Source of the DNA: JBATTK01 sp049670505
GTDB taxonomy: Bacteria > Bacteroidota > Bacteroidia > Flavobacteriales > Flavobacteriaceae
Assembly: GCA_049670505.1 (NCBI GenBank)
Contig: JBATTK010000151.1
Span: 1 to 51,826 of the forward strand
DNA: 51,826 nucleotides
Reading direction: 5' to 3'
Position 1 is the first letter of the stretch; each line of letters begins with the position of its first letter. Below are positions 8,162-15,950 of the stretch, piece by piece. Position numbers and translations under genes: made by a program. The notes below the pieces were generated by a model. It saw only the letters and a list, made by a program, of their open reading frames with translations, was not told where the DNA came from and searched no databases.

Positions 8162-10525
8162 TTATTTCAATGAAATTTCCTGAACATGGGATACTAGGGA
8201 TCCGTCGGCACCCATACCCTCTACGAAGATTTTCATTTGGGAAACATCATCGTTAGGAAGCTTGATTGTTACCGAACTGTTCTCACCGGTAACAAGTTTG
8301 GGCTCCCAGTGGATTACACCAAATTCTATGAAATCTTTACTTAAGTATGAGCTATATCTGGGCCTGTAGAATTCTTTAGGTCTTGTAAAACTATTGACAA
8401 CCAGTTTTTCCGCAAAACTAGACCTGGAATTTCCGGCCCCACCCTCTTTTTGATAGATGCGTATGGTACCTCCAGATGCATTTGAGTCCCCTGAAAAACC
8501 ATCCCTTTCAATATAGACTTCATCTATTCTACTCATTGGAATATTGAATAAATCATTCCCATCACGTACCAAAAAATCATTCAAATAAACAGCTACAGGC
8601 CCTGAAAAAGGTCTTGTATTAGCTATGAAAACCTGTCCGTTTCCAGTATTTATAGTAACGTTAAAGCCATTTTTTCTGATAAAATCCGTTAATACGGCAT
8701 TCCTTCTTAATTCATCCTTTCCAATTTTAAAGCCTCTAAACATACTCGTTATCAGGGGTGATTTCCTGGTGAGTTTCTGTTCCTGAACCACCACTACTTC
8801 ATCTAAAGCTATAGCATCTTTGAGCACAAAACTCTTTTGGACCTTCATATTTTCATTTGTGATAGCCATATTGGCAAAGCTTAATGATAGGTTGCTTCCT
8901 GATCCAAAGGAAATGGAGTCGTTCGCATTAATAGCGCTAATAAAATCGATATCCAGATTGGGCTTGCGCAACGAGCTATTTTTTCCTTTTAGGGCAAGCT
9001 TTATGGTATCCCCATTTTTCAACAGCACATCGGTAATGCTAAAATTGGGTTGTTCCGCAAGTTCTAAAAACAGCATTGAATTAATATCCCCTTGATTGAT
9101 GACCAATTGATCCCCTTTCCGGATTTTGGAATTTAGCTTTCCTTTAATGGTAATCCCAAATTCAAACGGGTGTGCAGTCTGTGGTGGAGTATTAAAAATA
9201 TGATTCCAATTATAGCTGCTCCAACCTTGTGTCAACAAAATCAAGTCCAGTTCAAATTCCTTTTTCCTGGTAATGTCCTTAAAGTACCTTCCGGGATTTT
9301 CCACCCTTGATCTTAAATAAGACTGCAATAAAAAATTGGATACAATATCGTTGTGAGGGCTATTTGCGATGGTACCTGCAGGTAATGCGGTTACACTTAG
9401 GGAAGTTTCGGTATTGTTCTTGGAAAAGACGTTGATTTTTAAGGATATGGAATCCCTTATTTTTTTCAAAGGCCTTTCCAAGCTAACATTTGATATGTTT
9501 ACATTGGTGTAGTTAAAAATAAGTCTTTCGGAAACCGGTTGTAGGTCCTTGTTGAACAGGGTAATGATATTAGTGCCGCTCCGGAGCATACTTTTTGCAA
9601 TATTGATGGTCTTGGTAGTTTCTTCAAATGCAAAGGAGTTGAGCGCCATCAGGCCGTCCCTGTGAACGGCCAGATAGAAATGCTCTTTTTTAATATCTTC
9701 CAAGGTACGTACATTGGTCTTTAGGGATACTACAAGTTTGTTATCCATGATATTGTTTACCGCAAGGGCAATACCTTTTTCCTTGGCTATCGGAACCTCC
9801 TTTTGGATAACTTCTCCGTTTCCCAAAGTGATCTTAACTTTATAGACTTTACTTTTTTCGTAGATCAGATCAAACTTGCCCACTCCGTAATAGTTGTTTG
9901 AAAAATTGGCTACGGCCACATTATCCTGATCCAAAACCTCGCCTTTTAGAATCTTGATTCCCTTTCCGTTTTGATTCGTCACCCTAACCCCAACCGTATT
10001 TGCAACGTCTTCGATAAGGTGACCGCCTTCGGGAAGGATTTGTAGATCATAGGTTGCGGTAGTGTTCTCATCCGGTGCTAAATAGTCATTAATGATGGTT
10101 ATGCGCTGTACAAAATCGTTCTCTTCCTCAAAATTTTTCATCCATGATGTCCCTGCCTTAATAAAGTAAGTGCCACTGGCAAATTCTTCTGTAATTTCAA
10201 AACTCCCATGGGCTTTACCATCTTTTACCAAGAAAAGCTCTTTCTGTATTTGTTTTCCGTTCCGGTCATAAATGCCGCAATAAAGATTGGTTGTTTCCAA
10301 GGAAGGCATATTGACTTTTTTATTGTAGACATAAGCGCTCCACCAAATTTCTTCCCCTATCAGATAGGTGGTCTTGTTCAGATGAAGGTGTACCGATTCC
10401 CTTTGTTGTATAAAATGGGCCTCGTAACTTTGTTCTAGCGAATCAAGAGCATTGTTTTGGGCAATACTGGAAAATGGGGCCAAAAAAGATAGTGGTAAAA
10501 TACAAAATAGAAGAAAAGATTTCAT
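8162..10525 (-). CDS. Exported protein with MG2-like N-terminal domain and TonB-plug domain, no beta-barrel
   Basis: A protein of 787 residues from the ATG at 10525; a TTG 18 bp upstream is in frame but weaker. A Sec signal peptide (KSFLLFCILPLSFLAPF, cut after SSIAQ or nearby) is followed by an Ig-like region resembling macroglobulin MG2 domains (HLHLNKTTYLIGEEIWW; later GTYFIKAGTSW), then further beta-rich domains. Near residues 600-700 is a TonB-receptor plug-like stretch (VYLNDFLVRDGNDLFNIPMSRIDEVYIERDG, then GGTIRIYQKEG). The remaining about 90 residues are far too few for a 22-strand barrel. I infer a periplasmic or surface protein. It stands alone, with no SusC/SusD partner beside it, and the substrate is unknown. 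Confidence 0.7.
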   Translation of the reverse strand: MKSFLLFCILPLSFLAPFSSIAQNNALDSLEQSYEAHFIQQRESVHLHLNKTTYLIGEEIWWSAYVYNKKVNMPSLETTNLYCGIYDRNGKQIQKELFLVKDGKAHGSFEITEEFASGTYFIKAGTSWMKNFEEENDFVQRITIINDYLAPDENTTATYDLQILPEGGHLIEDVANTVGVRVTNQNGKGIKILKGEVLDQDNVAVANFSNNYYGVGKFDLIYEKSKVYKVKITLGNGEVIQKEVPIAKEKGIALAVNNIMDNKLVVSLKTNVRTLEDIKKEHFYLAVHRDGLMALNSFAFEETTKTINIAKSMLRSGTNIITLFNKDLQPVSERLIFNYTNVNISNVSLERPLKKIRDSISLKINVFSKNNTETSLSVTALPAGTIANSPHNDIVSNFLLQSYLRSRVENPGRYFKDITRKKEFELDLILLTQGWSSYNWNHIFNTPPQTAHPFEFGITIKGKLNSKIRKGDQLVINQGDINSMLFLELAEQPNFSITDVLLKNGDTIKLALKGKNSSLRKPNLDIDFISAINANDSISFGSGSNLSLSFANMAITNENMKVQKSFVLKDAIALDEVVVVQEQKLTRKSPLITSMFRGFKIGKDELRRNAVLTDFIRKNGFNVTINTGNGQVFIANTRPFSGPVAVYLNDFLVRDGNDLFNIPMSRIDEVYIERDGFSGDSNASGGTIRIYQKEGGAGNSRSSFAEKLVVNSFTRPKEFYRPRYSSYLSKDFIEFGVIHWEPKLVTGENSSVTIKLPNDDVSQMKIFVEGMGADGSLVSHVQEISLK

Positions 10526-10563
10526 GGTGTCTTTTCCCTTCAAGATACTAAAATTACTTCCAT

Positions 10564-10600
10564 AAAAAAACCGCCCGGACGTTTACATCGGGACGGTTTT
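10564..10600 (-). terminator. Rho-independent terminator of groEL
   Basis: Read on the minus strand, a stem of about 15 bp (AAAACCGTCCCGATG pairing with CGTCCGGGCGGTTTT, one C-C mismatch and two G-U pairs) with a TAAA loop is followed by a run of seven T. It lies 27 bp after the groEL stop. Confidence 0.85.
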
Positions 10601-10626
10601 AAATACTTGCTTGTTGTAGCTCGCTA

Positions 10627-12261
10627 CTACATCATACCTGGCATTCCGCCACCGCCCATTGGTGGGCCTGCAGCAGGAACATCCTCTTTGATATCGGTCA
10701 ATGCACATTCGGTAGTCAAGATCATACCTGCAACAGAAGCTGCATTTTCCAATGCTACCCGAGTTACTTTTTTAGGATCTATGATACCTGCTTTAAGCAT
10801 ATCTACATAGGTTTCGGATTTGGCATCATAACCGTAATCGCCTTTGCCATCCAATACCTTGGCTACAACTACGGAACCTTCGCCACCTGCATTCTCTACT
10901 ATGGTACGTAGCGGAGATTCAATAGCTCTGGTTACAATTTGCAATCCGGTTTCTTCATCCGCATTTTCAACCGCTACCTTGGAAAGCATAGATTTGGTTC
11001 TTATCAACGCAACCCCACCACCGGCAACAATACCTTCTTCTACAGCTGCTCTTGTAGAATGTAATGCATCATCCACTCTGTCTTTTTTCTCTTTCATCTC
11101 AACCTCGGAGGCAGCGCCAACATATAGTACGGCAACTCCGCCGGCCAATTTGGCCAAGCGTTCCTGTAGTTTTTCCTTATCGTAATCAGATGTAGTAGTT
11201 TCGATCTGTGATTTAATTTGGTTTACCCTTGCTTTGATATCCTTAGCAACGCCGGCACCATTTACAATAGTGGTATTATCCTTGTCAATGGTTATTTTTT
11301 CGCAACTTCCCAGCATATCCAAAGAGGCATTTTCCAAAGAGAAACCTCTTTCCTCGGAGATTACGGTACCTTTGGTCAAGATGGCTATATCCTCTAACAT
11401 CGCTTTTCTTCGATCACCAAATCCTGGAGCTTTAACAGCGGCTATTTTTAAGGAACCTCTTAATTTGTTTACTACTAAAGTAGCCAGCGCCTCACCATCT
11501 ACATCTTCTGCAATGATTAATAAAGGTTTGCCAGATTGTGCTACAGGCTCCAATACGGGCAACAAATCTTTCATTGCCGAGATTTTCTTATCGAACAATA
11601 AAATGTAGGGGTTTTCTAAATCGGCGATCATTTTTTCAGAGTCGGTTACAAAGTAAGGGGATAGATATCCTCTATCAAACTGCATTCCCTCTACAACATC
11701 TACATAAGTATCCGTTCCTTTGGCTTCTTCAACGGTAATAACACCTTCTTTACCTACTTTTTCGAAAGCCTGTGCTATGAGGTCCCCTATGGTCTCATCA
11801 TTATTGGCCGAGATGGCGGCTACCTGTCTTATTTTTTCTGAAGAATCTCCCACTTTTTTAGACTGTTTTGTGAGATTCTCTACAATTGCCTCTACTGCTT
11901 TGTCGATTCCTCGTTTCAGGTCCATTGGGTTTGCACCTGCCGCAACATTTTTAAGACCTTCTTTAACAATTGCTTGTGCCAGTACGGTTGCTGTGGTGGT
12001 GCCATCACCTGCCAGATCATTGGTTTTGGAAGCAACTTCCTTTACCATTTGAGCACCCATATTTTCAAGGGCATCCACCAATTCGATCTCTTTGGCCACG
12101 GTAACACCATCTTTGGTTACTTGTGGCGCACCAAATGATTTACTGATAATTACATTTCTTCCCTTAGGTCCTAAGGTTACTTTAACGGCATTGGCCAGGG
12201 CATCTACACCTCTCCTAAGGCCATCGCGTGCTTCAATATCAAATTTTATTTCTTTTGCCAT
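10627..12261 (-). CDS. groEL: Chaperonin GroEL (60 kDa)
   Basis: A 544-residue group I chaperonin that refolds proteins inside the GroES-capped double ring. Hallmarks are KFDIEARDGLRRGV at the start, the LGPKGRNVII and DGVTVAKEIEL motifs, GDGTTTATVLA (ATP site), the catalytic-type Asp in AAISANNDE, and GGGVALIR, ending in the GGM-type tail GGGGMPGMM. Length is normal. It is the second gene of groES-groEL; the 98-bp gap to groES carries a GC-rich inverted repeat. A strong terminator follows. Confidence 0.98.
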   Translation of the reverse strand: MAKEIKFDIEARDGLRRGVDALANAVKVTLGPKGRNVIISKSFGAPQVTKDGVTVAKEIELVDALENMGAQMVKEVASKTNDLAGDGTTTATVLAQAIVKEGLKNVAAGANPMDLKRGIDKAVEAIVENLTKQSKKVGDSSEKIRQVAAISANNDETIGDLIAQAFEKVGKEGVITVEEAKGTDTYVDVVEGMQFDRGYLSPYFVTDSEKMIADLENPYILLFDKKISAMKDLLPVLEPVAQSGKPLLIIAEDVDGEALATLVVNKLRGSLKIAAVKAPGFGDRRKAMLEDIAILTKGTVISEERGFSLENASLDMLGSCEKITIDKDNTTIVNGAGVAKDIKARVNQIKSQIETTTSDYDKEKLQERLAKLAGGVAVLYVGAASEVEMKEKKDRVDDALHSTRAAVEEGIVAGGGVALIRTKSMLSKVAVENADEETGLQIVTRAIESPLRTIVENAGGEGSVVVAKVLDGKGDYGYDAKSETYVDMLKAGIIDPKKVTRVALENAASVAGMILTTECALTDIKEDVPAAGPPMGGGGMPGMM

Positions 12262-12278
12262 TTTAAATTTTGTTTGTC

Positions 12279-12298
12279 ATTCCCGCGAAGGCGGGAAT
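12279..12298. repeat. REP-like inverted repeat between groES and groEL
   Basis: ATTCCCGC - GAAG - GCGGGAAT is a perfect 8-bp inverted repeat with a 4-base loop, embedded in GTCATTCCCGCGAAGGCGGGAATCT. This sequence type recurs in many bacterial genomes as a dispersed extragenic palindrome. In the groES-groEL mRNA it would form a stable hairpin in the intercistronic space. There is no T-run after it, so it is not a terminator. Confidence 0.7.
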
Positions 12299-12359
12299 CT
12301 ATATTGTTATATAATAGTTTGTTTTTGGACTCCCATATATTCGGGAATAAAATTATATT

Positions 12360-12638
12360 TTAAATAATTGCTAAAATGTCACTTTCGCGCATCATTAGGT
12401 AATCGGCACCCTCTAATTTTAATTCGGTACCGGCATACTTCCCATAAAGAACGGTATCTCCAATTTTAACAGTGATTTTTTCATCCTTCGTGCCCGGGCC
12501 AACGGCCACAACTTTGCCTTTTTGCGGTTTTTCTTTTGCGGTATCCGGAATAATGATACCTGACGCAGTTTTGGTTTCAGCTGCCATAGGGGCTATAAGT
12601 ACCCTGTCCGCTAATGGTTTAATGTTAACTTTAGCCAT
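12360..12638 (-). CDS. groES: Co-chaperonin GroES (10 kDa)
   Basis: A 92-residue lid subunit of the GroEL chaperonin. The family pattern is complete: IKPLADRVLI at the start, a mobile loop (AAETKTASGIIIPDTAKEKP, 19-38), GKVVAVGPG, and the C-terminal YLMMRESDILAII. First gene of the groES-groEL operon. The upstream 88 bp (12639-12726) must hold the promoter, but I found no consensus box there; a short inverted repeat GGCA-TAATTTC-TGCC lies in it. No CIRCE element was seen. Confidence 0.97.
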   Translation of the reverse strand: MAKVNIKPLADRVLIAPMAAETKTASGIIIPDTAKEKPQKGKVVAVGPGTKDEKITVKIGDTVLYGKYAGTELKLEGADYLMMRESDILAII

Positions 12639-12726
12639 ATTTTTATTTTTAAGTTGAAAGTTTAAAATTCTCGATTACCTAGGCAGAAATTATGCCATTG
12701 CCTTAAAACTGACATATTGTTAAAAC

Positions 12727-12762
12727 AAAAATGCCAGCTTGTCATTTAGGCTGGCATTTTTT
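12727..12762 (-). terminator. Terminator of the secG operon (symmetrical)
   Basis: The arms AAAATGCCAGC and GCTGGCATTTT (11 bp) flank an 11-base loop. On the minus strand it is followed by TTTTTGTTTT, fitting termination after secG; the T-run on the other side would allow it to work on the plus strand too. Confidence 0.85.
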
Positions 12763-12783
12763 GTTATAGTTTTTTCTAATTCC

Positions 12784-13143
12784 TTATTGAATGGTATCTA
12801 AAGGATTTGTTTCATTTGTTGCCGGAGCTTGCTCTGGCACTACCTCTTCCGGCACCGTTGTCTCTATATCGTCTCCTTGAAGCAATTTGGAATCTGCTTC
12901 CCCAAAGCTGCCTTTTAATGCTACGTTGGACAACAATATTAGAACGATCAATAAAGTAGCCAGGGTCCATGTGCTCTTATCCAAAAAGTCCCCGGTCTTT
13001 TTTACACCACCGACTATTTGGGTTCCACCCCCGCCAAAAGAAGAAGACAATCCGCCTCCTTTGGGATTTTGCACCATGATAACCAATACCAACAACAGGC
13101 AAACAACGATTATCAGGATTAAAAATATTGAAAACGTACTCAT
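12784..13143 (-). CDS. secG: Preprotein translocase subunit SecG
   Basis: A 119-residue accessory subunit of the SecYEG channel. Two membrane helices are seen at about 3-24 and 54-74, joined by the glycine-rich loop with NPKGGGLSSSFGGGGTQIVGG that marks SecG. The C-terminal acidic, Pro/Glu/Thr-rich tail (from about residue 85) is typical of Bacteroidota SecG. Its ATG touches the stop of the preceding TPR gene, so they are probably translated together. Last gene of the miaB-to-secG run; a terminator follows. Confidence 0.94.
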   Translation of the reverse strand: MSTFSIFLILIIVVCLLLVLVIMVQNPKGGGLSSSFGGGGTQIVGGVKKTGDFLDKSTWTLATLLIVLILLSNVALKGSFGEADSKLLQGDDIETTVPEEVVPEQAPATNETNPLDTIQ

Positions 13144-14072
13144 TATATATCTGTATTTTCTTGTTGAATTTTTTCTATTGTTTTAATTCGGTCTGCAAAG
13201 AAACCACTTTTTTCCGGATATTTCAAACTTAAAATTTTGTACGCCTGTACTGCTTTTTTGTACTTTTTTTGCTCTAAATATACCTTGGCCAAGGTCTCTG
13301 TCATTAACTCGTTCTTATCGAATTTAACAGATTCGTTGATATCAATTTTTGGGATACTTTTTTCTTGTGGGACTATTTTCGGATTGGTTTCTATGAATTT
13401 ATCGATAAGCTCAAACTTTTTCCTTTTTAAAATATCCTCTTCCAAAGGAAAATGAATTTCCTCCATATTGGTATGCTCCCTTTCCTTTTCTTTTCTTTTT
13501 ATGGACTTAAGGGATGTGAGTTGCAGCCATTCCCCAAAGGAGTACTTTTCTTTTTTGGTAAAGGATAATGGTTTCCCTAATTCTAATTCTTTTTCCGCTT
13601 TTTTCTTAGCTTCCAGGATTGCCTTATCAACCTTTGGATCCTTTGATTTAAAAAGTGAGGGGTCCAAAATTTGATCGGCATCTTTTGCATTCTGTGGTAA
13701 TGGCTTATCCAATGATCCTTCAATAAGTAAAGTTTCGGTTCTGGGATTGGGTTGCACTTCCTCCGATATAATTTCCTGTTCGCTTAGTGGGGGAGCTTTG
13801 CCGGATATGGTATCCGCTATAGTGTTCTGCAAAAATTCCTTGGCAGTAATAAAATCAAAAAGAATGTCCCGGTCCGCAGTATAGGCGGCGGTTACCTTTA
13901 ACGCGTTGTTGTATTTAAAACTGTTAAGGTTCTTGAGTCCTTTTAAATGAATGGCCCTCGCTGCCTGAAAGTAAGGATACTCTTCTAGCACGTCCTCTAA
14001 CTGTTTGGTCTGTATGGGCGAGACCACTTTGTGCGGATGCTGTAGTAGATATGTAAAATCCTGTACGTTCAT
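13143..14072 (-). CDS. Flavobacterial TPR-containing protein of unknown function, secG-linked
   Basis: A 309-residue cytoplasmic-looking protein with no signal peptide. The N-terminal 100 residues hold a helical region (QLEDVLEEYPYFQAARAIHLKGL); the middle 110-230 is charged and Lys/Glu-rich with low complexity (KKKAEKELELGKPLSF, EKYSFGEWLQL); the C-terminus has at least one clear TPR unit (AKVYLEQKKYKKAVQAYKILSLKYPE, about 263-288). The position between lptE and secG is commonly seen in flavobacteria, which suggests a link with envelope biogenesis, but no activity can be named. It lies 6 bp after lptE and ends on the secG start. Confidence 0.8.
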   Translation of the reverse strand: MNVQDFTYLLQHPHKVVSPIQTKQLEDVLEEYPYFQAARAIHLKGLKNLNSFKYNNALKVTAAYTADRDILFDFITAKEFLQNTIADTISGKAPPLSEQEIISEEVQPNPRTETLLIEGSLDKPLPQNAKDADQILDPSLFKSKDPKVDKAILEAKKKAEKELELGKPLSFTKKEKYSFGEWLQLTSLKSIKRKEKEREHTNMEEIHFPLEEDILKRKKFELIDKFIETNPKIVPQEKSIPKIDINESVKFDKNELMTETLAKVYLEQKKYKKAVQAYKILSLKYPEKSGFFADRIKTIEKIQQENTDI

Positions 14073-14078
14073 AGTATG

Positions 14079-14597
14079 TTACCAATCTGCCAAGGAGGCA
14101 TTAAAAATATCCTGGTTGATTCTTTCAAAAATTTCCAAATGGGCTTCGTCCCTTATGGATGCCAATGGGGTATTTGCATCAAAATCAAAAAAGAACGAGA
14201 ATCGTCTTTCAAAATCCACATCTTCCTTGGTCTTGTTAAAAAAGCGGACGTTGACACTCATGGTCAATCTATTCTGCGACGCTCTTTGATCGGCGGTTGC
14301 TGTTGTGGGGGATACCCTATACTCTACAATTTCACCTTCGTAAAGCAAATCCCCATTTGATTTTACCAGATTTAAACTGGTCTGGTTCAAAATCAAATCT
14401 TGTAACGATAGGGTAAAATCCCTATCGAGTCCGGGGTCAAAAAAAGAAGTAGCGTTCTGGGAAGCATAGTTTTGAAAGAAATTTACCTGATAAGTCTTGG
14501 CTGCGCCAACATCTCCGCCGGTAAAATTATATGCACCACAACCTTGTTCAATTAAGATAAGGAGAAGCATTACTATTTTAAGGATATATTTTTTCAT
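14079..14597 (-). CDS. lptE: LPS-assembly lipoprotein LptE family
   Basis: A 172-residue lipoprotein with signal peptide and lipobox ending in IEQGC (Cys20). The mature start GAYNFTGGDVG and the following about 150 residues (NFFQNYASQNA, SLQDLILNQTSLNLV, GEIVEYRVSPTTATADQ, RLTMSVNVRFFN) match the Bacteroidota LptE/LptE-like family. LptE plugs the LptD barrel that inserts LPS in the outer leaflet. LptD is not in the window. The AAA+ regulator lies upstream with a 77-bp gap holding a palindrome. Confidence 0.85.
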   Translation of the reverse strand: MKKYILKIVMLLLILIEQGCGAYNFTGGDVGAAKTYQVNFFQNYASQNATSFFDPGLDRDFTLSLQDLILNQTSLNLVKSNGDLLYEGEIVEYRVSPTTATADQRASQNRLTMSVNVRFFNKTKEDVDFERRFSFFFDFDANTPLASIRDEAHLEIFERINQDIFNASLADW

Positions 14598-14627
14598 TGT
14601 ATACAGATTAAAATACCACGCTTAGAA

Positions 14628-14647
14628 CTTTGGGACGGTTCCCAAAG
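14628..14647. repeat. Inverted repeat between the AAA+ regulator gene and lptE
   Basis: CTTTGGGA - CGGT - TCCCAAAG is a perfect 8-bp inverted repeat in the 77-bp gap. No T-run follows on the minus strand, so a terminator is unlikely. It could be an operator or a processing hairpin; nothing decides between them. Confidence 0.45.
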
Positions 14648-14674
14648 TGCCTTTCTCTTGTGTCCCCAAAGATT

Positions 14675-15940
14675 TTAAAGGTCATACTGTTTTATTTTCC
14701 GATAGAGTGTGCGTTCGGAAATACCCAATTCCGCCGCGGCAGCTTTTCGTTTTCCTTTATTTCGGTCCAGGGATTTTTTGATCAGTTCTACTTCCTTTTC
14801 CTGTAAAGATAGGGTTTCCTCTACTTCAATTTCTTCGGCAAAATGATACTTATCCTCAGGTAATGGTTTAACAAGGGTTTCGGATACAGGCTCCCGAAGT
14901 TGCAAAACTTCAACGGGCTTACTTTCCTCTTCCGTAAATTCCTCATCATTTTTACCATAGATTTTTCTAATAAGATTTTCGTTCTCTTCCTGTACTTTTT
15001 CGGTGTCGTTATTCTTCAATAGCTCTAAAGTCAGTTTTTTTAGGTCGTTCAGATCGCCCTTCATATCAAAAAGCACCTTGTAAAGAATCTCCCGTTCATT
15101 ACTGAAGTCACCTTCCTTGTTATCGCTGCCAATTACCGCTGGTAGATTTGAATTTCCTCCACGAGGCAAGTATTCGTTCAGGCTAAGGGCAGAGATGTTT
15201 CTTTCCTCTTCCAAAACCGAAATTTGCTCGGCAATGTTCCTGAGCTGACGGATGTTTCCCGGCCAGCGGTGCTTTAGTAAGAGTTGTACGGCATCTTCAT
15301 GCAAACGGATGGTAGGCATTTTATATTTCTGTCCAAAATCCGACGCAAATTTTCGAAACAATAAATGGATGTCTCCCTGACGCTCTCTAAGTGGAGGTAT
15401 ATTTATTTCAACGGTGCTTAACCGATAGTAAAGGTCTTCCCGGAATTTTTCCCTTTTTATGGCCTCCAACATATTTATATTGGTAGCCGCCACGATTCGC
15501 ACATCGGTTTTTTGTACTTGAGAAGATCCTACTTTAAGGAATTCCCCATTTTCCAAGACCCGCAGTAAACGTACTTGTGTAGTCAATGGTAGTTCGCCTA
15601 CTTCGTCCAAGAAAATGGTGCCACCGTCCGCAACTTCAAAATAACCCCTCCTAGTAGCCGTTGCTCCCGTAAAGGCTCCCTTTTCGTGACCGAAAAGTTC
15701 ACTGTCAATAGTTCCTTCTGGAATGGCCCCGCAGTTGACCGCAATATATTTTGCATGCTTTCTGTGCGAGAGCGAATGAATTATTTTTGGAATGGCTTCC
15801 TTACCAACGCCACTTTCCCCGGTGACCAAGACAGAAATATCCGTTGGGGATACTTGTATGGCCTTTTCAATGGCACGGTTCAGTTTAACATCGTTGCCGA
15901 TGATTTCAAAGCGTTGTTTTATGGATTGAATTGACTCCAA
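14675..15940 (-). CDS. Sigma-54-type AAA+ transcriptional regulator without receiver domain
   Basis: 421 residues from a TTG at 15940. The AAA+ enhancer-binding-protein core starts almost at once: Walker A GESGVGKE (41-48), sigma-54-contacting loop GAFTGA (88-93), Walker B TIFLDEVGELP, sensor region VRIVAATN, arginine finger region PPLRERQGDI. A charged linker (about 280-375) precedes a Fis-type helix-turn-helix (KRKAAAAELGISERTLYRKIKQ). There is no N-terminal receiver or PAS domain, so it may be controlled by level or by a partner. No in-frame ATG lies near; a TTG at 15985 would overlap miaB by 35 bp, whereas the TTG at 15940 starts 10 bp after miaB, has an AAGGAAA purine stretch before it and gives the family-like N-terminus LESIQSIKQRFEIIGND. 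Confidence 0.88.
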   Translation of the reverse strand: MESIQSIKQRFEIIGNDVKLNRAIEKAIQVSPTDISVLVTGESGVGKEAIPKIIHSLSHRKHAKYIAVNCGAIPEGTIDSELFGHEKGAFTGATATRRGYFEVADGGTIFLDEVGELPLTTQVRLLRVLENGEFLKVGSSQVQKTDVRIVAATNINMLEAIKREKFREDLYYRLSTVEINIPPLRERQGDIHLLFRKFASDFGQKYKMPTIRLHEDAVQLLLKHRWPGNIRQLRNIAEQISVLEEERNISALSLNEYLPRGGNSNLPAVIGSDNKEGDFSNEREILYKVLFDMKGDLNDLKKLTLELLKNNDTEKVQEENENLIRKIYGKNDEEFTEEESKPVEVLQLREPVSETLVKPLPEDKYHFAEEIEVEETLSLQEKEVELIKKSLDRNKGKRKAAAAELGISERTLYRKIKQYDL

Positions 15941-15950
15941 ACGGTTTCCT

